This document shows positions 56,287-64,000 of a stretch of 64,000 nucleotides of DNA, piece after piece; positions within the stretch are counted from its first letter, which is position 1; every line of letters begins with the position of its first letter. The notes under the pieces are model-generated. The model saw only the letters and a program-made list of their open reading frames with translations. It had not been told where the DNA came from and ran no database searches. The position numbers were made by a program, and so were the translations under genes. The stretch spans positions 1 through 64,000 of the forward strand of contig NZ_RRUE01000002.1 in assembly GCF_003892345.1 (NCBI RefSeq), in the 5' to 3' direction. Origin of the DNA: Lautropia dentalis (GTDB lineage Bacteria > Pseudomonadota > Gammaproteobacteria > Burkholderiales > Burkholderiaceae_E).

Positions 56287-57514
56287 TGATGCTCACATAA
56301 TCGTGCGACAGGTCGCAGGTCCAGACGGTGGTGGCCACGGCGCCGCGGTTCAGCACCACGCGCACGGTAAATTCGGCCTGGGCCAGCACGCGGCTGCCGT
56401 CTTCCTCGCGATAGGCGGGATCACGCCCGCCCTGGCTGGCCACGCGCACGTCATCGAGCCAGACCTCCAGGTTCTGCACATCCAGATCATCGATGCCGGC
56501 ATAGCCGATGGCTGCCAGAATGCGCCCGAGGTTGGGATCGGAGGCGAAGAAGGCCGTCTTGACCAGTGGCGAATGGGCAATGGCATAGGCCACAGCAGAG
56601 GCTTCGGCCTCAGTACCTGCCCCTTCGACGCGAATGGTAACGAACTTGGTGGCACCTTCGCCATCGCGCACGATGGCCTGCGCCAGCTGAATTGCCGTGT
56701 CGGTCAGAGCCTGCAGCACATCGGCGGCGCCGGGATCGGTATCGCTGGCAATCTTCACAGGGGGCTGGCCCGTGCCGCTATCCTGACCCGTACTCACCAG
56801 CAGGAAAGTGTCGTTGGTGGAGGTGTCGCCATCCACCGTGATGCGGTTGAAGCTGGCATCGGCCACGCGCTTGACCCACTGCTGCAGCAGCGCCGGCACA
56901 ATGGCGGCGTCGGTGGCGATCATGCCAAGCATGGTGGCCATGTTGGGGCGGATCATGCCGGCGCCCTTGGAGAAGCCCGTCATGGTGACGGTACCGCCCG
57001 GCACCTCGATGCGACGGGACACGGCCTTGGGCAGCGTGTCGGTGGTCATGATGGCCTCGGCGGCTTCCAGCCAGCGGTCCGGCGCAAGATTCGATACGGC
57101 CTCGGGAACGGCCGCGATGATGCGTTCGACGGGCAGATGCTCCAGAATGACGCCGGTGGACATGGGCAGCACGGCGGGAATCGGCACCCCGAGGGCAATG
57201 GCCACGGCATCGCAGACCTGGCGGGCGTTTTCCACCCCCTCGGCACCGGTGCCGGCATTGGCCACGCCGGTGTTGATCACCAGTGCCCGCAGTTCCCCCC
57301 CACTGGTCTGGAGATGCTCGCGCGACAGCGTCACGGGCGCGGCGCAGAAACGGTTGCAGGTAAAGACGGCCGCCGCCCGCGTTCCCTCGCTGAAGCGGAC
57401 CACCAGCAGGTCACGTCGGCCGGGCTTGCGGATACCGGCGCGGGCGGTACCCAGTTCCACGCCGGCTACCGGCAGCAGGCGGGCGGCGTCGGGGGCGGAG
57501 AGATTGACGGGCAT
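56267..57514 (-). CDS. argJ: arginine biosynthesis bifunctional protein ArgJ
   Basis: 415 residues. Ornithine acetyltransferase/N-acetylglutamate synthase. The autocleavage site A-T-M-L-G-M (nucleophilic Thr) lies in [15 protein letters not shown] near 198-212. N-terminal [13 protein letters not shown] and C-terminal [22 protein letters not shown] are standard. Normal length. Followed by the DUF815 gene; upstream is the bacteriocin island. Confidence 0.96.
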   Translation of the reverse strand: MPVNLSAPDAARLLPVAGVELGTARAGIRKPGRRDLLVVRFSEGTRAAAVFTCNRFCAAPVTLSREHLQTSGGELRALVINTGVANAGTGAEGVENARQVCDAVAIALGVPIPAVLPMSTGVILEHLPVERIIAAVPEAVSNLAPDRWLEAAEAIMTTDTLPKAVSRRIEVPGGTVTMTGFSKGAGMIRPNMATMLGMIATDAAIVPALLQQWVKRVADASFNRITVDGDTSTNDTFLLVSTGQDSGTGQPPVKIASDTDPGAADVLQALTDTAIQLAQAIVRDGEGATKFVTIRVEGAGTEAEASAVAYAIAHSPLVKTAFFASDPNLGRILAAIGYAGIDDLDVQNLEVWLDDVRVASQGGRDPAYREEDGSRVLAQAEFTVRVVLNRGAVATTVWTCDLSHDYVSINADYRS

Positions 57515-57610
57515 GGGGCTTCCTCGGTGATTGCGCTGGGCGTTCGCCTGGCGATGTTGGGCAAGGGTATCACGCGGTTACACCGTGCTGCACCGGTTCT
57601 GAGCGAAGCC

Positions 57611-57700
57611 CTCCTGACGAAGCCATGACGGAGATCCCAATGACCGCATCAGGAGCCTTGTTGTACTTGGCTCTTGAGATCGCCATGTTGCATTTGCCAC
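57611..57700. repeat. duplicated ~80-bp segment, copy 1
   Basis: CCTGACGAAGCCATGACGGAG... ending GGCTCTTGAGATCGCC is about 70 % identical to 58979-59056. Both copies flank the G-tract bacteriocin gene. Confidence 0.6.
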
Positions 57701-57764
57701 TTGAGTCTGAGAACATGGTCCTCTGTGAGAGGGGGTTCACTATCGCCCGGGGGCTATGCTGCGT

Positions 57765-57986
57765 TCAAGATGTAGATAACTGGCCGTTTACCGAAGACTT
57801 AAGCCGGAACATCATGAAAAGACATAACCACATGAGCATCACACTGGTTGCCATTGGGTTTGAGCCTTCTGTGACCAGAAAATAAAACGTCCTTCCAGAA
57901 AAAAACAGCGCAAGTATGGTGAATACCCATAGCGCAACAGATTTCGGACTGGAACGTGGCCCCAGTTCTTGTTGGATGTGTGGCAT
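57765..57986 (-). CDS. small two-helix membrane protein, candidate immunity protein
   Basis: 73 residues with two hydrophobic segments: SVALWVFTILALFFSGRTFYFLV and NPMATSVMLMWLCLFMMFRL, separated by a short polar turn, with basic flank at the C-terminus. GGAG is seven bases before ATG 57986. It lies on the same strand directly downstream (146 bases) of the G-tract bacteriocin-like gene. Size and topology resemble small immunity proteins of class II bacteriocins; this role is inferred from position. Confidence 0.5.
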   Translation of the reverse strand: MPHIQQELGPRSSPKSVALWVFTILALFFSGRTFYFLVTEGSNPMATSVMLMWLCLFMMFRLKSSVNGQLSTS

Positions 57987-58084
57987 GGTTGTACTCCGGC
58001 GGACCATAAACGAATTCTGTCCTTCCCTCGTCAGTCTGTGTGATCTCTCTACTCACGATTTCTGACGGGGTACTCCTTGTCAAT

Positions 58085-58116
58085 CGCAAGCACACGCTGA
58101 AAGCGGTGTGCTTGCG
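58085..58116 (-). other. strong stem-loop between bacteriocin-like gene and membrane protein gene
   Basis: CGCAAGCACAC (58085-58095) and GTGTGCTTGCG (58106-58116) are perfect 11-bp arms, extended by GC/GC to a five-base loop. No T run follows on the minus strand, so an mRNA-stability or attenuation element is more likely than a terminator. Confidence 0.6.
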
Positions 58117-58132
58117 AAGAATGAATGTGACC

Positions 58133-58370
58133 TCAATTGTCGTCGTGATACATATCGTACAGTCCGACGCCAAGGCCAATTGCAGCACCAACGCCTGCGC
58201 CTACAAGGCCAAACCTAGCCCCCTGAAGCGCGCCCGCTCCTGTTGCTTCTGCCACCGCAAGGCCTGTGGCGTACCCCGCTCCCCCCCCCAGTAATTGTGG
58301 AATTCATGGTATCAATTTGTGGGCCAGCCCCTCCAATTAACATCGTTTCTTTGTGTGTCAATTCTCTCAT
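58133..58370 (-). pseudogene. double-glycine-leader bacteriocin-like gene, out of frame by one G in a G9 tract
   Basis: GAGGA precedes ATG 58370, which reads MRELTHKETMLIGGAGPQID. The frame breaks after ...NSTITGGG in a run of nine G (58272-58280 on the plus strand as C9), giving a stop after 51 codons. With eight G the frame continues as GGGAGYATGLAVAEATGAG... to the TGA at 58133-58135, a 78-residue glycine-rich peptide ending LYDMYHDDN. Leader MREL...GG is shared with the peptides at 59485 and 59873. Slippage in the tract would switch it on and off; a fixed mutation or sequencing error is the alternative. Confidence 0.65.
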
Positions 58371-58428
58371 AACGATCCTCTTTTATATGGTTTACGACTT
58401 CCTCTGGTCGAAAATTTGGTTTCTGATT

Positions 58429-58671
58429 TTAAGGCGAATGGAATGACTTTAATTTTACAATGAACCCTCCTATGTTTTTTTGGTCGCTAGATTCCATGTT
58501 GCTATTATCTATGATGATCAATCCCTTCTTGAAGGTGAAGCCTAACACGGCTCTTTTGGAGTATCAATTGGCTAGCCAGCCTGTCAGATTGCTATTTTGT
58601 TTCGATGATTGCACAACGCTGCGTGCAGATTTACCATGCAATAAACAGATTGAAAAAGTAAATTTCTAATT
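58429..58671 (-). pseudogene. AT-rich gene remnant with one internal stop
   Basis: A minus-strand frame of about 80 codons, interrupted by a single TGA near the middle (58562-58564), reads ...SARSVVQSSKQNSN, then AVLGFTFKKGLIIIDNSNMESSDQKNIGGFIVKLKSF before the stop at 58429. Composition is protein-like and AT-rich, unlike the GC-rich surroundings. The 5' end is cut at a GC-rich junction near 58675. Function unknown; a plus-strand frame (58460-58669) overlaps and cannot be excluded. Confidence 0.3.
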
Positions 58672-58894
58672 CGTCGGCCCTGCAGAATCCTGAATCAGCA
58701 ACAAGTAGGCAGCGCGGCCGGCCCCGGCCGCCTGATCGCTACTGACAACAGCAATCCCTGCAGCAGCGCACAAAGCGCAAAAAACCGCCCCAGCCCCAGA
58801 CGGGCCACCGCCCGCAGCAGCCAGCGCAGGTTGTAGTGAGGTAGCCTGACTTCCGTAGACACCCACATGAGGGAGAATGGCCATGGAGGGTCGG

Positions 58895-58937
58895 TGTCGA
58901 GTCACCCGAGGGAACCTCCCCCTCGGGTGACTCGACA
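58895..58937. repeat. perfect 18-bp inverted repeat
   Basis: TGTCGAGTCACCCGAGGG (58895-58912) and its exact complement (58920-58937) are separated by seven bases. No T run. Could be an old insertion-element end pair or a structured RNA element. Confidence 0.75.
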
Positions 58938-58978
58938 GGGCAGCCCCAGGGGCAGCGCATCCTGCGTGATGGCCAGAC

Positions 58979-59056
58979 CCCTGACGAAGTCATGACGAAG
59001 GTTCTTGATGACTACGCCAGGAACATTGTTGCGCTTGACTCTTGAGATCGCCGTGC
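58979..59056. repeat. duplicated ~80-bp segment, copy 2
   Basis: Related to 57611-57700 (shared CCTGACGAAG, TTGTTG, and CTTGAGATCGCC). In the plus frame it reads TPDEVMTKVLDDYARNIVALDS and stop, like a protein end, suggesting both copies are tails of a lost gene. Confidence 0.55.
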
Positions 59057-59338
59057 CCCTAGTCGTGGGAGATCACAAGAGGAATGAGACCCGACATACG
59101 CCGCAACAGAACAGCGTCATGGCAATATTTTGTTTCATTGTTTATCTCAGGAAAACATAAAACTTTCTGGACAAAGACCATTTTTATGCCGACGGATGTG
59201 TCAGCACCTACCGCACCAAACCGGTTACCCATCCCTTTTTTTTGCATTCATTGGTGAAAAGGCGACAGAACCCATCACCACTTTGCACAGGAACCCCGCG
59301 AAACATGGCAGGGGAGGGTGAGATCAGGCAACGAATTC

Positions 59339-59363
59339 GAACGTAAGATTCCTTCACACGTTC
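59339..59363 (+). promoter_or_regulatory. inverted repeat GAACGT-N13-ACGTTC upstream of bacteriocin-like genes
   Basis: Six-base inverted arms, 122 bases before the start at 59485, in AT-richer DNA. Possible operator; no good -35/-10 pair could be assigned. Confidence 0.3.
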
Positions 59364-59484
59364 AGGCGGTTTCTATCCTTTCGATGAAGTCATAAATCAC
59401 AACGACTCACACTGACTGGAAGCCCATTTCAGGTAAAGGGCAGCAGCCTGGCACGTGAACAACGCAATTTTCAAGGAGGTGATC

Positions 59485-59694
59485 ATGCGTGAACTGACTC
59501 AAAACGAACTGAACGTCATTGCTGGTGGCGACCGTGGTACTTACACAGCATGGGGCTCAGCTATTGGAGGATTTGTTGGAACCGCCGTCGGCACAGGGGG
59601 AACCCCATTGGCATCGGCAGCACTTTCTGGGCTGGGAAGTCTGGCAGGTTACTACGCTGGCAACATAATCGCGGATATTGCTGGCGAGGAATAA
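59485..59694 (+). CDS. bacteriocin-like peptide with double-glycine leader (69 aa)
   Basis: Preceded by AAGGAGGTGATC, a near-perfect Shine-Dalgarno, at ATG 59485. Leader MRELTQNELNVIAGG of 15 residues with the class II features (E at -8 region, L, V, I hydrophobics, GG at the end) as recognised by C39-peptidase ABC transporters. The core (54 residues) is rich in Gly and Ala with G-x-x-x-G helices (SAIGGFVGTAVG, GLGSLAGYYAGN), as in pore-forming two-peptide bacteriocins. No transporter or peptidase is in the window. A second, similar gene follows; possibly a two-peptide system. Confidence 0.75.
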   Translation: MRELTQNELNVIAGGDRGTYTAWGSAIGGFVGTAVGTGGTPLASAALSGLGSLAGYYAGNIIADIAGEE

Positions 59695-59768
59695 TCAGAA
59701 TCAGGAGCCATGATTATCGCCCCTCAATCTTGGTATAAATTAACCAGCAAAACATGGGAGGGCAAACC

Positions 59769-59870
59769 ATGGCACATTCATCGAATCCGGATGTTAGGAT
59801 ACTTCTGCACGCTTTGATTAACCGACTTCAGTCACGAATCAGGTGCACAACACAATTTTCAAGGAGCTAA
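59769..59870 (+). CDS. short ORF coupled to second bacteriocin-like gene
   Basis: 33 residues (MAHSSNPDVRILLHALINRL...), preceded by GGGAGGG. Its stop lies two bases before the ATG at 59873 and includes that gene's ribosome site, so it could couple translation. No similarity recognised; it may be chance. Confidence 0.3.
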   Translation: MAHSSNPDVRILLHALINRLQSRIRCTTQFSRS

Positions 59871-59872
59871 AA

Positions 59873-60067
59873 ATGCGAGAACTGAATCAGCAGGAAATCA
59901 ACGCCGTCGAAGGCGCGGGCATTATTACCGATGTAGCGACGGGTATCGGCGCAGCCATTGGAGCTGCTGCCAGCCTCCCTGTGGGAGGGGTTACCACAGT
60001 AGTGTCAACCGCGGCTGGCGCCTACGCGGGCCATGAAATCGGCCGCTTTATCGAGGGTGAGGGTTGA
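59873..60067 (+). CDS. bacteriocin-like peptide with Gly-Ala leader end (64 aa)
   Basis: AAGGAG precedes ATG 59873. The leader MRELNQQEINAVEGAG parallels MRELTQNELNVIAGG of the upstream gene, with GA in place of GG at the probable cleavage point. The core is Gly/Ala-rich: GIGAAIGAAASLPVGG...STAAGAYAGHEIG. The 20 bases upstream of both genes are also alike (CAATTTTCAAGGAG), showing they arose by duplication. A terminator shared with secA follows. Confidence 0.72.
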   Translation: MRELNQQEINAVEGAGIITDVATGIGAAIGAAASLPVGGVTTVVSTAAGAYAGHEIGRFIEGEG

Positions 60068-60128
60068 CGCCCCCCAAAGCGCAATCTGGTGCGCTCCATG
60101 GCTGAATCAGCCATCAGCGCCTGAGGAT

Positions 60129-60170
60129 AAAAACGCCCGCCAGACTGAAAGGTCATGGCGGGCGTTTTTT
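60129..60170. terminator. bidirectional terminator between bacteriocin-like genes and secA
   Basis: AAAAACGCCCGCCA (60129-60142) pairs with TGGCGGGCGTTTTTT (60156-60170), with A and T runs on both sides. Serves both convergent units. Confidence 0.88.
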
Positions 60171-60230
60171 CATGCGCAAAATCGCATGATTTCCGGCGGC
60201 CGACGCGATACCGCGTCGGCCAGGTCCGGA

Positions 60231-63041
60231 TCAGGCCAGCTTCCCGTGGCAATGCTTGTACTTCTTGCCGGAACCGCACGGACAGGGATCGTTGCGGCCC
60301 ACATGGTGGCCGTTGACGACGGGGCGCTGGGCCTGCGGGGCCGAGGCGATTTGCTGGGCACGCAGGGCCACGGCTTCCGGGTCTTCGTCCGGGTTCAGGC
60401 CGGGCGCGGCTTCGGCGTGCATCAGGCGGGCGCCACCGGCGGTGCGCTCGGCACGGTCCTCGACCTGTTCGGCCACCTGTTCGGCCTCGGTGGCCGACTG
60501 GATCTGCACGTTCATCAGCACACGGCTGACTTCGGTGCGGATGACCTGCAGCAGGTTCTCGAACAGCTCGAAGGCTTCGCGCTTGTACTCCTGCTTGGGG
60601 TTTTTCTGCGCATAGCCGCGCAGGTGGATGCCCTGACGCAGGTGATCCAGCGCCGACAGGTGCTCGCGCCAGTGCTGGTCGATGGACTGCAGCATGATCG
60701 AGCGCTCGAAGTTGCCAAACGCCCCGGTGCCGACGCGGTCGACCTTTTCCTGATAGCGCTTGTCGGCCTCGGCGGTGATGCGGGCGAGCATTTCCTCGTC
60801 GCCCAGATCTTCATTTTCCTTCAGCCACTGCGACACGGGCACGGGCAGCTGCCATTCGTTGTGCAGCTCGTTCTCGAGGCCGGCGATGTCCCACTGTTCT
60901 TCCACGGTGCCTTCGGGCACGTGGCGGCGGAACACTTCTTCCAGCGCGCCCTGGCGCAGGCCGGTGATGACCTCGGCCACTTCTTCCGCGTCGAGCAGCT
61001 CGTTGCGGTGGGCGTAGATGACCTTGCGCTGTTCGTTGGACACGTCGTCGTAGTCGAGCAGCTGCTTGCGGATGTCGAAGTTGCGGGCCTCGACCTTGCG
61101 CTGGGCCGATTCGATGGCGCGCGACACGAGGCCCGATTCGATGGCCTCGCCCTCGGGCAGGCGCAGCCGGTCCATGATGGCCTTGAGACGGTCACCAGCG
61201 AAGATCTTGAGCAGCGGGTCTTCCATCGACAGGTAGAAGCGTGACGAACCCTTGTCGCCCTGACGGCCGGCACGGCCACGCAGCTGGTTGTCGATACGGC
61301 GGGATTCGTGCCGCTCGGTGCCGATGATGTGCAGGCCGCCCTTCTCCAGTACCTCTTCGTGGACCTTCTGCCATTCTTCCTGGAAGCGGGCGATCTCGGC
61401 CTTTTTGGCGGCGGGGTCCAGATCGTCCCGCGCCTCGATGGCAGCGATGACGGCCGAGCGGCTGCCGCCCAGCTCGATGTCGGTACCACGGCCGGCCATG
61501 TTGGTGGCAATGGTGATCTGGTGCGGCCGGCCGGCCTGGGCAACGATCTCGGCCTCGCGGTCGTGCTGCTTGGCGTTGAGCACGTTGTGCGGGAGCTTGG
61601 CCTTCTTGAGCAGACCGGACACCAGCTCGGAGTTCTCGATGGAGGTGGTGCCCACCAGCACCGGCTGGCCGCGCTCGTGGCAGTCGCGGATGTCGGCCAG
61701 GATGGCGTCGTATTTTTCCTTGGCGGTACGGTAGACGAGATCCTGCATGTCGTTGCGCACCATCGGGCGGTGCGTGGGCACCACCACGGTTTCCAGGTTG
61801 TAGATTTCCTGGAACTCGTAGGCTTCGGTGTCGGCCGTACCGGTCATGCCGGCCAGCTTCTCGTACATGCGGAAGTAGTTCTGGAAGGTGATGGAGGCGA
61901 GCGTCTGGTTCTCGGCCTGGATCTTCACGCCTTCCTTGGCTTCGACAGCCTGGTGCAGGCCATCGGACCAGCGGCGGCCGGCCATCAGGCGGCCGGTGAA
62001 CTCGTCGACGATGACCACTTCGCCGTTCTGCACCACGTACTGCTGGTCGCGCTGGAACAGCGTGTGCGCCCGCAGCGCCACCATCAGGTGATGCACCAGC
62101 GAGATGTTGGCGGCGTCGTACAGGCTGGCGCCCTCGGGCAGCATGCCCAGCTGGGCGAGGATCTGCTCGGCGTGCTCGTGACCGGCCTCGGACAGGTAGG
62201 CCTGGTGCGCCTTGTGGTCCACCCAGTAGTCCCCCTCGGGGTCGGGCTCGCCCGGTTTGGGCTCCGACTCCATGGGGGTGAGCATGGGCGGCACGGCGTT
62301 CATGCGCACGTAGAGTTCGGCGTTTTCTTCGGCCGGGCCAGAGATGATCAGCGGCGTGCGGGCCTCGTCGATGAGGATGGAGTCCACCTCGTCGACGATG
62401 GCATAGAAGAGCTTGCGCTGCATGCGCGACTCGGGGTCGTAGACCATGTTGTCGCGCAGGTAGTCGAAGCCGTACTCGTTGTTGGTGCCGTAGGTGATGT
62501 CGGCCCGGTAGGCGGCCCGTTTTTCGTCCGGCGGCTGCTGGGCGACGATGACCCCCGTGGTCAGCCCCAGGAAGCCATAGAGGCGGCCCATCCAGGCGGC
62601 ATCACGCGAGGCCAGATAGTCGTTGACCGTCACCACGTGCACGCCGCGGCCGGCCAGGGCATTGAGGTAGACGGCCAGCGTGGCGGTGAGGGTCTTGCCC
62701 TCGCCGGTACGCATTTCGGAGATCTTGCCGGCGTTGAGCACCATGGCGCCCAGCATCTGCACGTCGAAGTGGCGCATGCCCAGCACGCGCTTGGAGGCTT
62801 CGCGGCAGACGGCGAAGGCCTCGTTGAGGACGGCATCGAGTGCATCTTCCACCGGCTTGCCGGCGTCGACATCGGCCTTGATGCGGTCCTGGAATTCCCG
62901 GGTCTTGCCGCGCAGTTCGTCGTCGGACAGCGCCTCCATCTGAGGCTCCAGCGCATTGATGCGCGCCACCCGGCGGCGGTATTGTTTCAGGAGTCGCGAG
63001 TTGCGGCTGCCGAAGATGCTGGTCAGTAGTGTCTGGAACAT
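60231..63041 (-). CDS. secA: preprotein translocase ATPase SecA
   Basis: 936 residues, normal size. Starts [23 protein letters not shown] at 63041; the frame is open further upstream without family similarity. Walker [40 protein letters not shown] (DEAD-like), [10 protein letters not shown] and [18 protein letters not shown] helicase motifs, C-terminal zinc motif [17 protein letters not shown]. Drives Sec export. Transcribed toward the bacteriocin-like island; divergent from the DUF721 gene. Confidence 0.97.
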   Translation of the reverse strand: MFQTLLTSIFGSRNSRLLKQYRRRVARINALEPQMEALSDDELRGKTREFQDRIKADVDAGKPVEDALDAVLNEAFAVCREASKRVLGMRHFDVQMLGAMVLNAGKISEMRTGEGKTLTATLAVYLNALAGRGVHVVTVNDYLASRDAAWMGRLYGFLGLTTGVIVAQQPPDEKRAAYRADITYGTNNEYGFDYLRDNMVYDPESRMQRKLFYAIVDEVDSILIDEARTPLIISGPAEENAELYVRMNAVPPMLTPMESEPKPGEPDPEGDYWVDHKAHQAYLSEAGHEHAEQILAQLGMLPEGASLYDAANISLVHHLMVALRAHTLFQRDQQYVVQNGEVVIVDEFTGRLMAGRRWSDGLHQAVEAKEGVKIQAENQTLASITFQNYFRMYEKLAGMTGTADTEAYEFQEIYNLETVVVPTHRPMVRNDMQDLVYRTAKEKYDAILADIRDCHERGQPVLVGTTSIENSELVSGLLKKAKLPHNVLNAKQHDREAEIVAQAGRPHQITIATNMAGRGTDIELGGSRSAVIAAIEARDDLDPAAKKAEIARFQEEWQKVHEEVLEKGGLHIIGTERHESRRIDNQLRGRAGRQGDKGSSRFYLSMEDPLLKIFAGDRLKAIMDRLRLPEGEAIESGLVSRAIESAQRKVEARNFDIRKQLLDYDDVSNEQRKVIYAHRNELLDAEEVAEVITGLRQGALEEVFRRHVPEGTVEEQWDIAGLENELHNEWQLPVPVSQWLKENEDLGDEEMLARITAEADKRYQEKVDRVGTGAFGNFERSIMLQSIDQHWREHLSALDHLRQGIHLRGYAQKNPKQEYKREAFELFENLLQVIRTEVSRVLMNVQIQSATEAEQVAEQVEDRAERTAGGARLMHAEAAPGLNPDEDPEAVALRAQQIASAPQAQRPVVNGHHVGRNDPCPCGSGKKYKHCHGKLA

Positions 63042-63296
63042 GGGCAGGAGGGTTGGCAGGCGATAATGGCAGCCGGCAACATGCCGGGAGCACCATGCAC
63101 CCGTTGACGGGCCGGGCGGGTTTGCGAACGGCCATGCCTCGAGGCACGATGCCGGACTGGCCGGCCGCCGGGAACCCGCCCGGGAAAGGCCCGGCAACTT
63201 CCCGCGCGACCCCCGGACACACCGGCCATGTCGCCGAAACTGACAGACCTTCCCCCTCGGAAAGCGTGATGCTTTCCTGGGCAAAGTGAATTGAAA

Positions 63297-64000
63297 ATGG
63301 TATCACGCGACCCGGATTTCAACGGCCAACCCCCATCTGCCTCCGCCGGCAGCCGACCGGCGCGCACGCGCGGCCGGGCTGGCGGCAGGGACGTGGGACA
63401 GAAGCAACAGGACGACACCAGCGCCTTCAGGTTCCCGTCAGCCGGGCAGGAGGAAACCAGCGGCCGGCTTTCGTTGCACAGCGGACAGGGCCGCAGGCAG
63501 AAGGCAGATGGGGAGGGCGGGTACGCGACAGGTGGCAGCGGGCGTTTCCATGGTGAGGACGGCTTCCCTGGCGCTGCCTTTTCCTCCGCCCGCAACCGGC
63601 GCGAGCGCGACCGGGAGGGCCGGCCGATGCTGGATCACATGAAGGCGCGCACGCCGGAGCTATGGCAGACCTGGCAGCGGCTCGACCGGCTGGGGCAGGA
63701 CCTGCGCACGCTGCTGCCCCGGGTGCAGCTGATTCCCATCAAGCTGGAGCAGCAGGTGCTGCTGGTGACGGCCCCCTCTTCCGCGCTGGCAGCGCGGCTG
63801 CGCCAGTACGAGCCCCGGCTGGTGGATGGCCTGCAGGCCCGGGGCTGGCTGGTCAACCGGGTGAAGTTCCGGCCGAACACGGTGGTCATGCCCGAGGCAC
63901 CGCCTCCCCGCGAGAAGGAGGTGGTGCCGTCACGCGCCGTGGACGCGATGGCGGCGCTGGGGGCCTCGGCCGGCATCACCCCCGAGCTGCGCGCAGCCAT
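63297..64000 (+). CDS. DUF721 (DciA-like) protein, cut by window end
   Basis: The frame is open for at least 234 codons from ATG 63297 ([14 protein letters not shown]) to the end of the window. The first 110 residues are low-complexity (Gly, Arg, Gln, Ser) but with high-GC third positions typical of coding DNA. The family part begins near [19 protein letters not shown] and continues [34 protein letters not shown], the DUF721 core. An ATG at 63627 has a strong GGGAGGG and may be the true start. DciA-type proteins load the replicative helicase. Divergent from secA, as usual in Burkholderiales. Confidence 0.7.
   Translation, partial: MVSRDPDFNGQPPSASAGSRPARTRGRAGGRDVGQKQQDDTSAFRFPSAGQEETSGRLSLHSGQGRRQKADGEGGYATGGSGRFHGEDGFPGAAFSSARNRRERDREGRPMLDHMKARTPELWQTWQRLDRLGQDLRTLLPRVQLIPIKLEQQVLLVTAPSSALAARLRQYEPRLVDGLQARGWLVNRVKFRPNTVVMPEAPPPREKEVVPSRAVDAMAALGASAGITPELRAA

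Noticed and set aside
57799-58191. Minus-strand frame overlapping the two-helix membrane protein gene
   Set aside because: The alternative frame lacks hydrophobic or family features and a good ribosome site; the membrane protein frame has both.
58460-58669. Plus-strand 69-codon frame in the AT-rich patch
   Set aside because: No Shine-Dalgarno; it overlaps a minus-strand frame with more protein-like sequence. Neither can be proven, and only the latter is listed, at low confidence.
59059-59247. Minus-strand 62-codon frame (MQKKGMGNRFGAVG...)
   Set aside because: No ribosome site at the proper distance and no recognisable features, though composition is not impossible for a gene.

Overview
This is a GC-rich (mostly mid-60s % by eye) chromosomal segment of a betaproteobacterium, most probably of the order Burkholderiales. 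The neighbourhood pilB-pilC-pilD-coaE-zapD-yacG-(mutT-like)-DUF815 ATPase-argJ-secA and the rplU-rpmA-obgE block are typical of that order. Frequent in-frame low-complexity Ala/Gly/Pro/Ser/Asp insertions in conserved enzymes remind me of Lautropia, but that genus call is an inference, not a result.

Region 1 (0-5.5 kb) is accessory. It holds an Rpn-type recombination-promoting nuclease gene split by a 269-bp MITE-like element with perfect 31-bp inverted repeats. Next comes a dense toxin-antitoxin island: a HigBA-type pair, a FitA antitoxin with only the first codons of its FitB toxin left, a second RelE/HigB-type toxin with its antidote, and a MntA/HepT (type VII) pair. Region 2 (5.4-23.2 kb) is mostly core: pepD, DUF29, ettA, a lipoprotein overlapping an S41 protease, a GMC oxidoreductase, obgE-rpmA-rplU, ispB, tRNA-Pro(CGG), a large secreted protein of unknown function, tpx, a chromosomal ccdAB pair with a perfect palindromic operator, and an esterase. 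Several intergenic spaces carry short tandem repeats.

Region 3 (23.2-30.3 kb) is a molybdenum locus: a TonB-dependent receptor divergent from modA-modB-modC, then a NifQ-like gene and modE. ModE-type operator sequences lie upstream of modA and upstream of modE. Region 4 (30.3-44.7 kb) is a complete respiratory nitrate reductase locus on the minus strand, narK1-narK2-narGHJI-PPIase-narXL. Its molybdoenzyme NarG explains the adjacent molybdate uptake genes. A Dyp-type peroxidase lies beyond it.

Region 5 (46.6-57.5 kb) is a core block: pilB, pilC, pilD, coaE, zapD, yacG, a lone XRE regulator, an NTase/HEPN pair, a Nudix-TMP synthase-like fusion, a DUF815 ATPase and argJ. Region 6 (57.5-60.2 kb) is an AT-richer island between argJ and secA. 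It encodes three small peptides with a shared MREL-type double-glycine leader. One of them is interrupted by a run of nine G, where eight would restore a full reading frame, which suggests phase variation, and is followed by a small two-helix membrane protein that could be its immunity factor. The window ends with secA and, divergent from it, a DUF721 (DciA-like) gene that runs off the edge.
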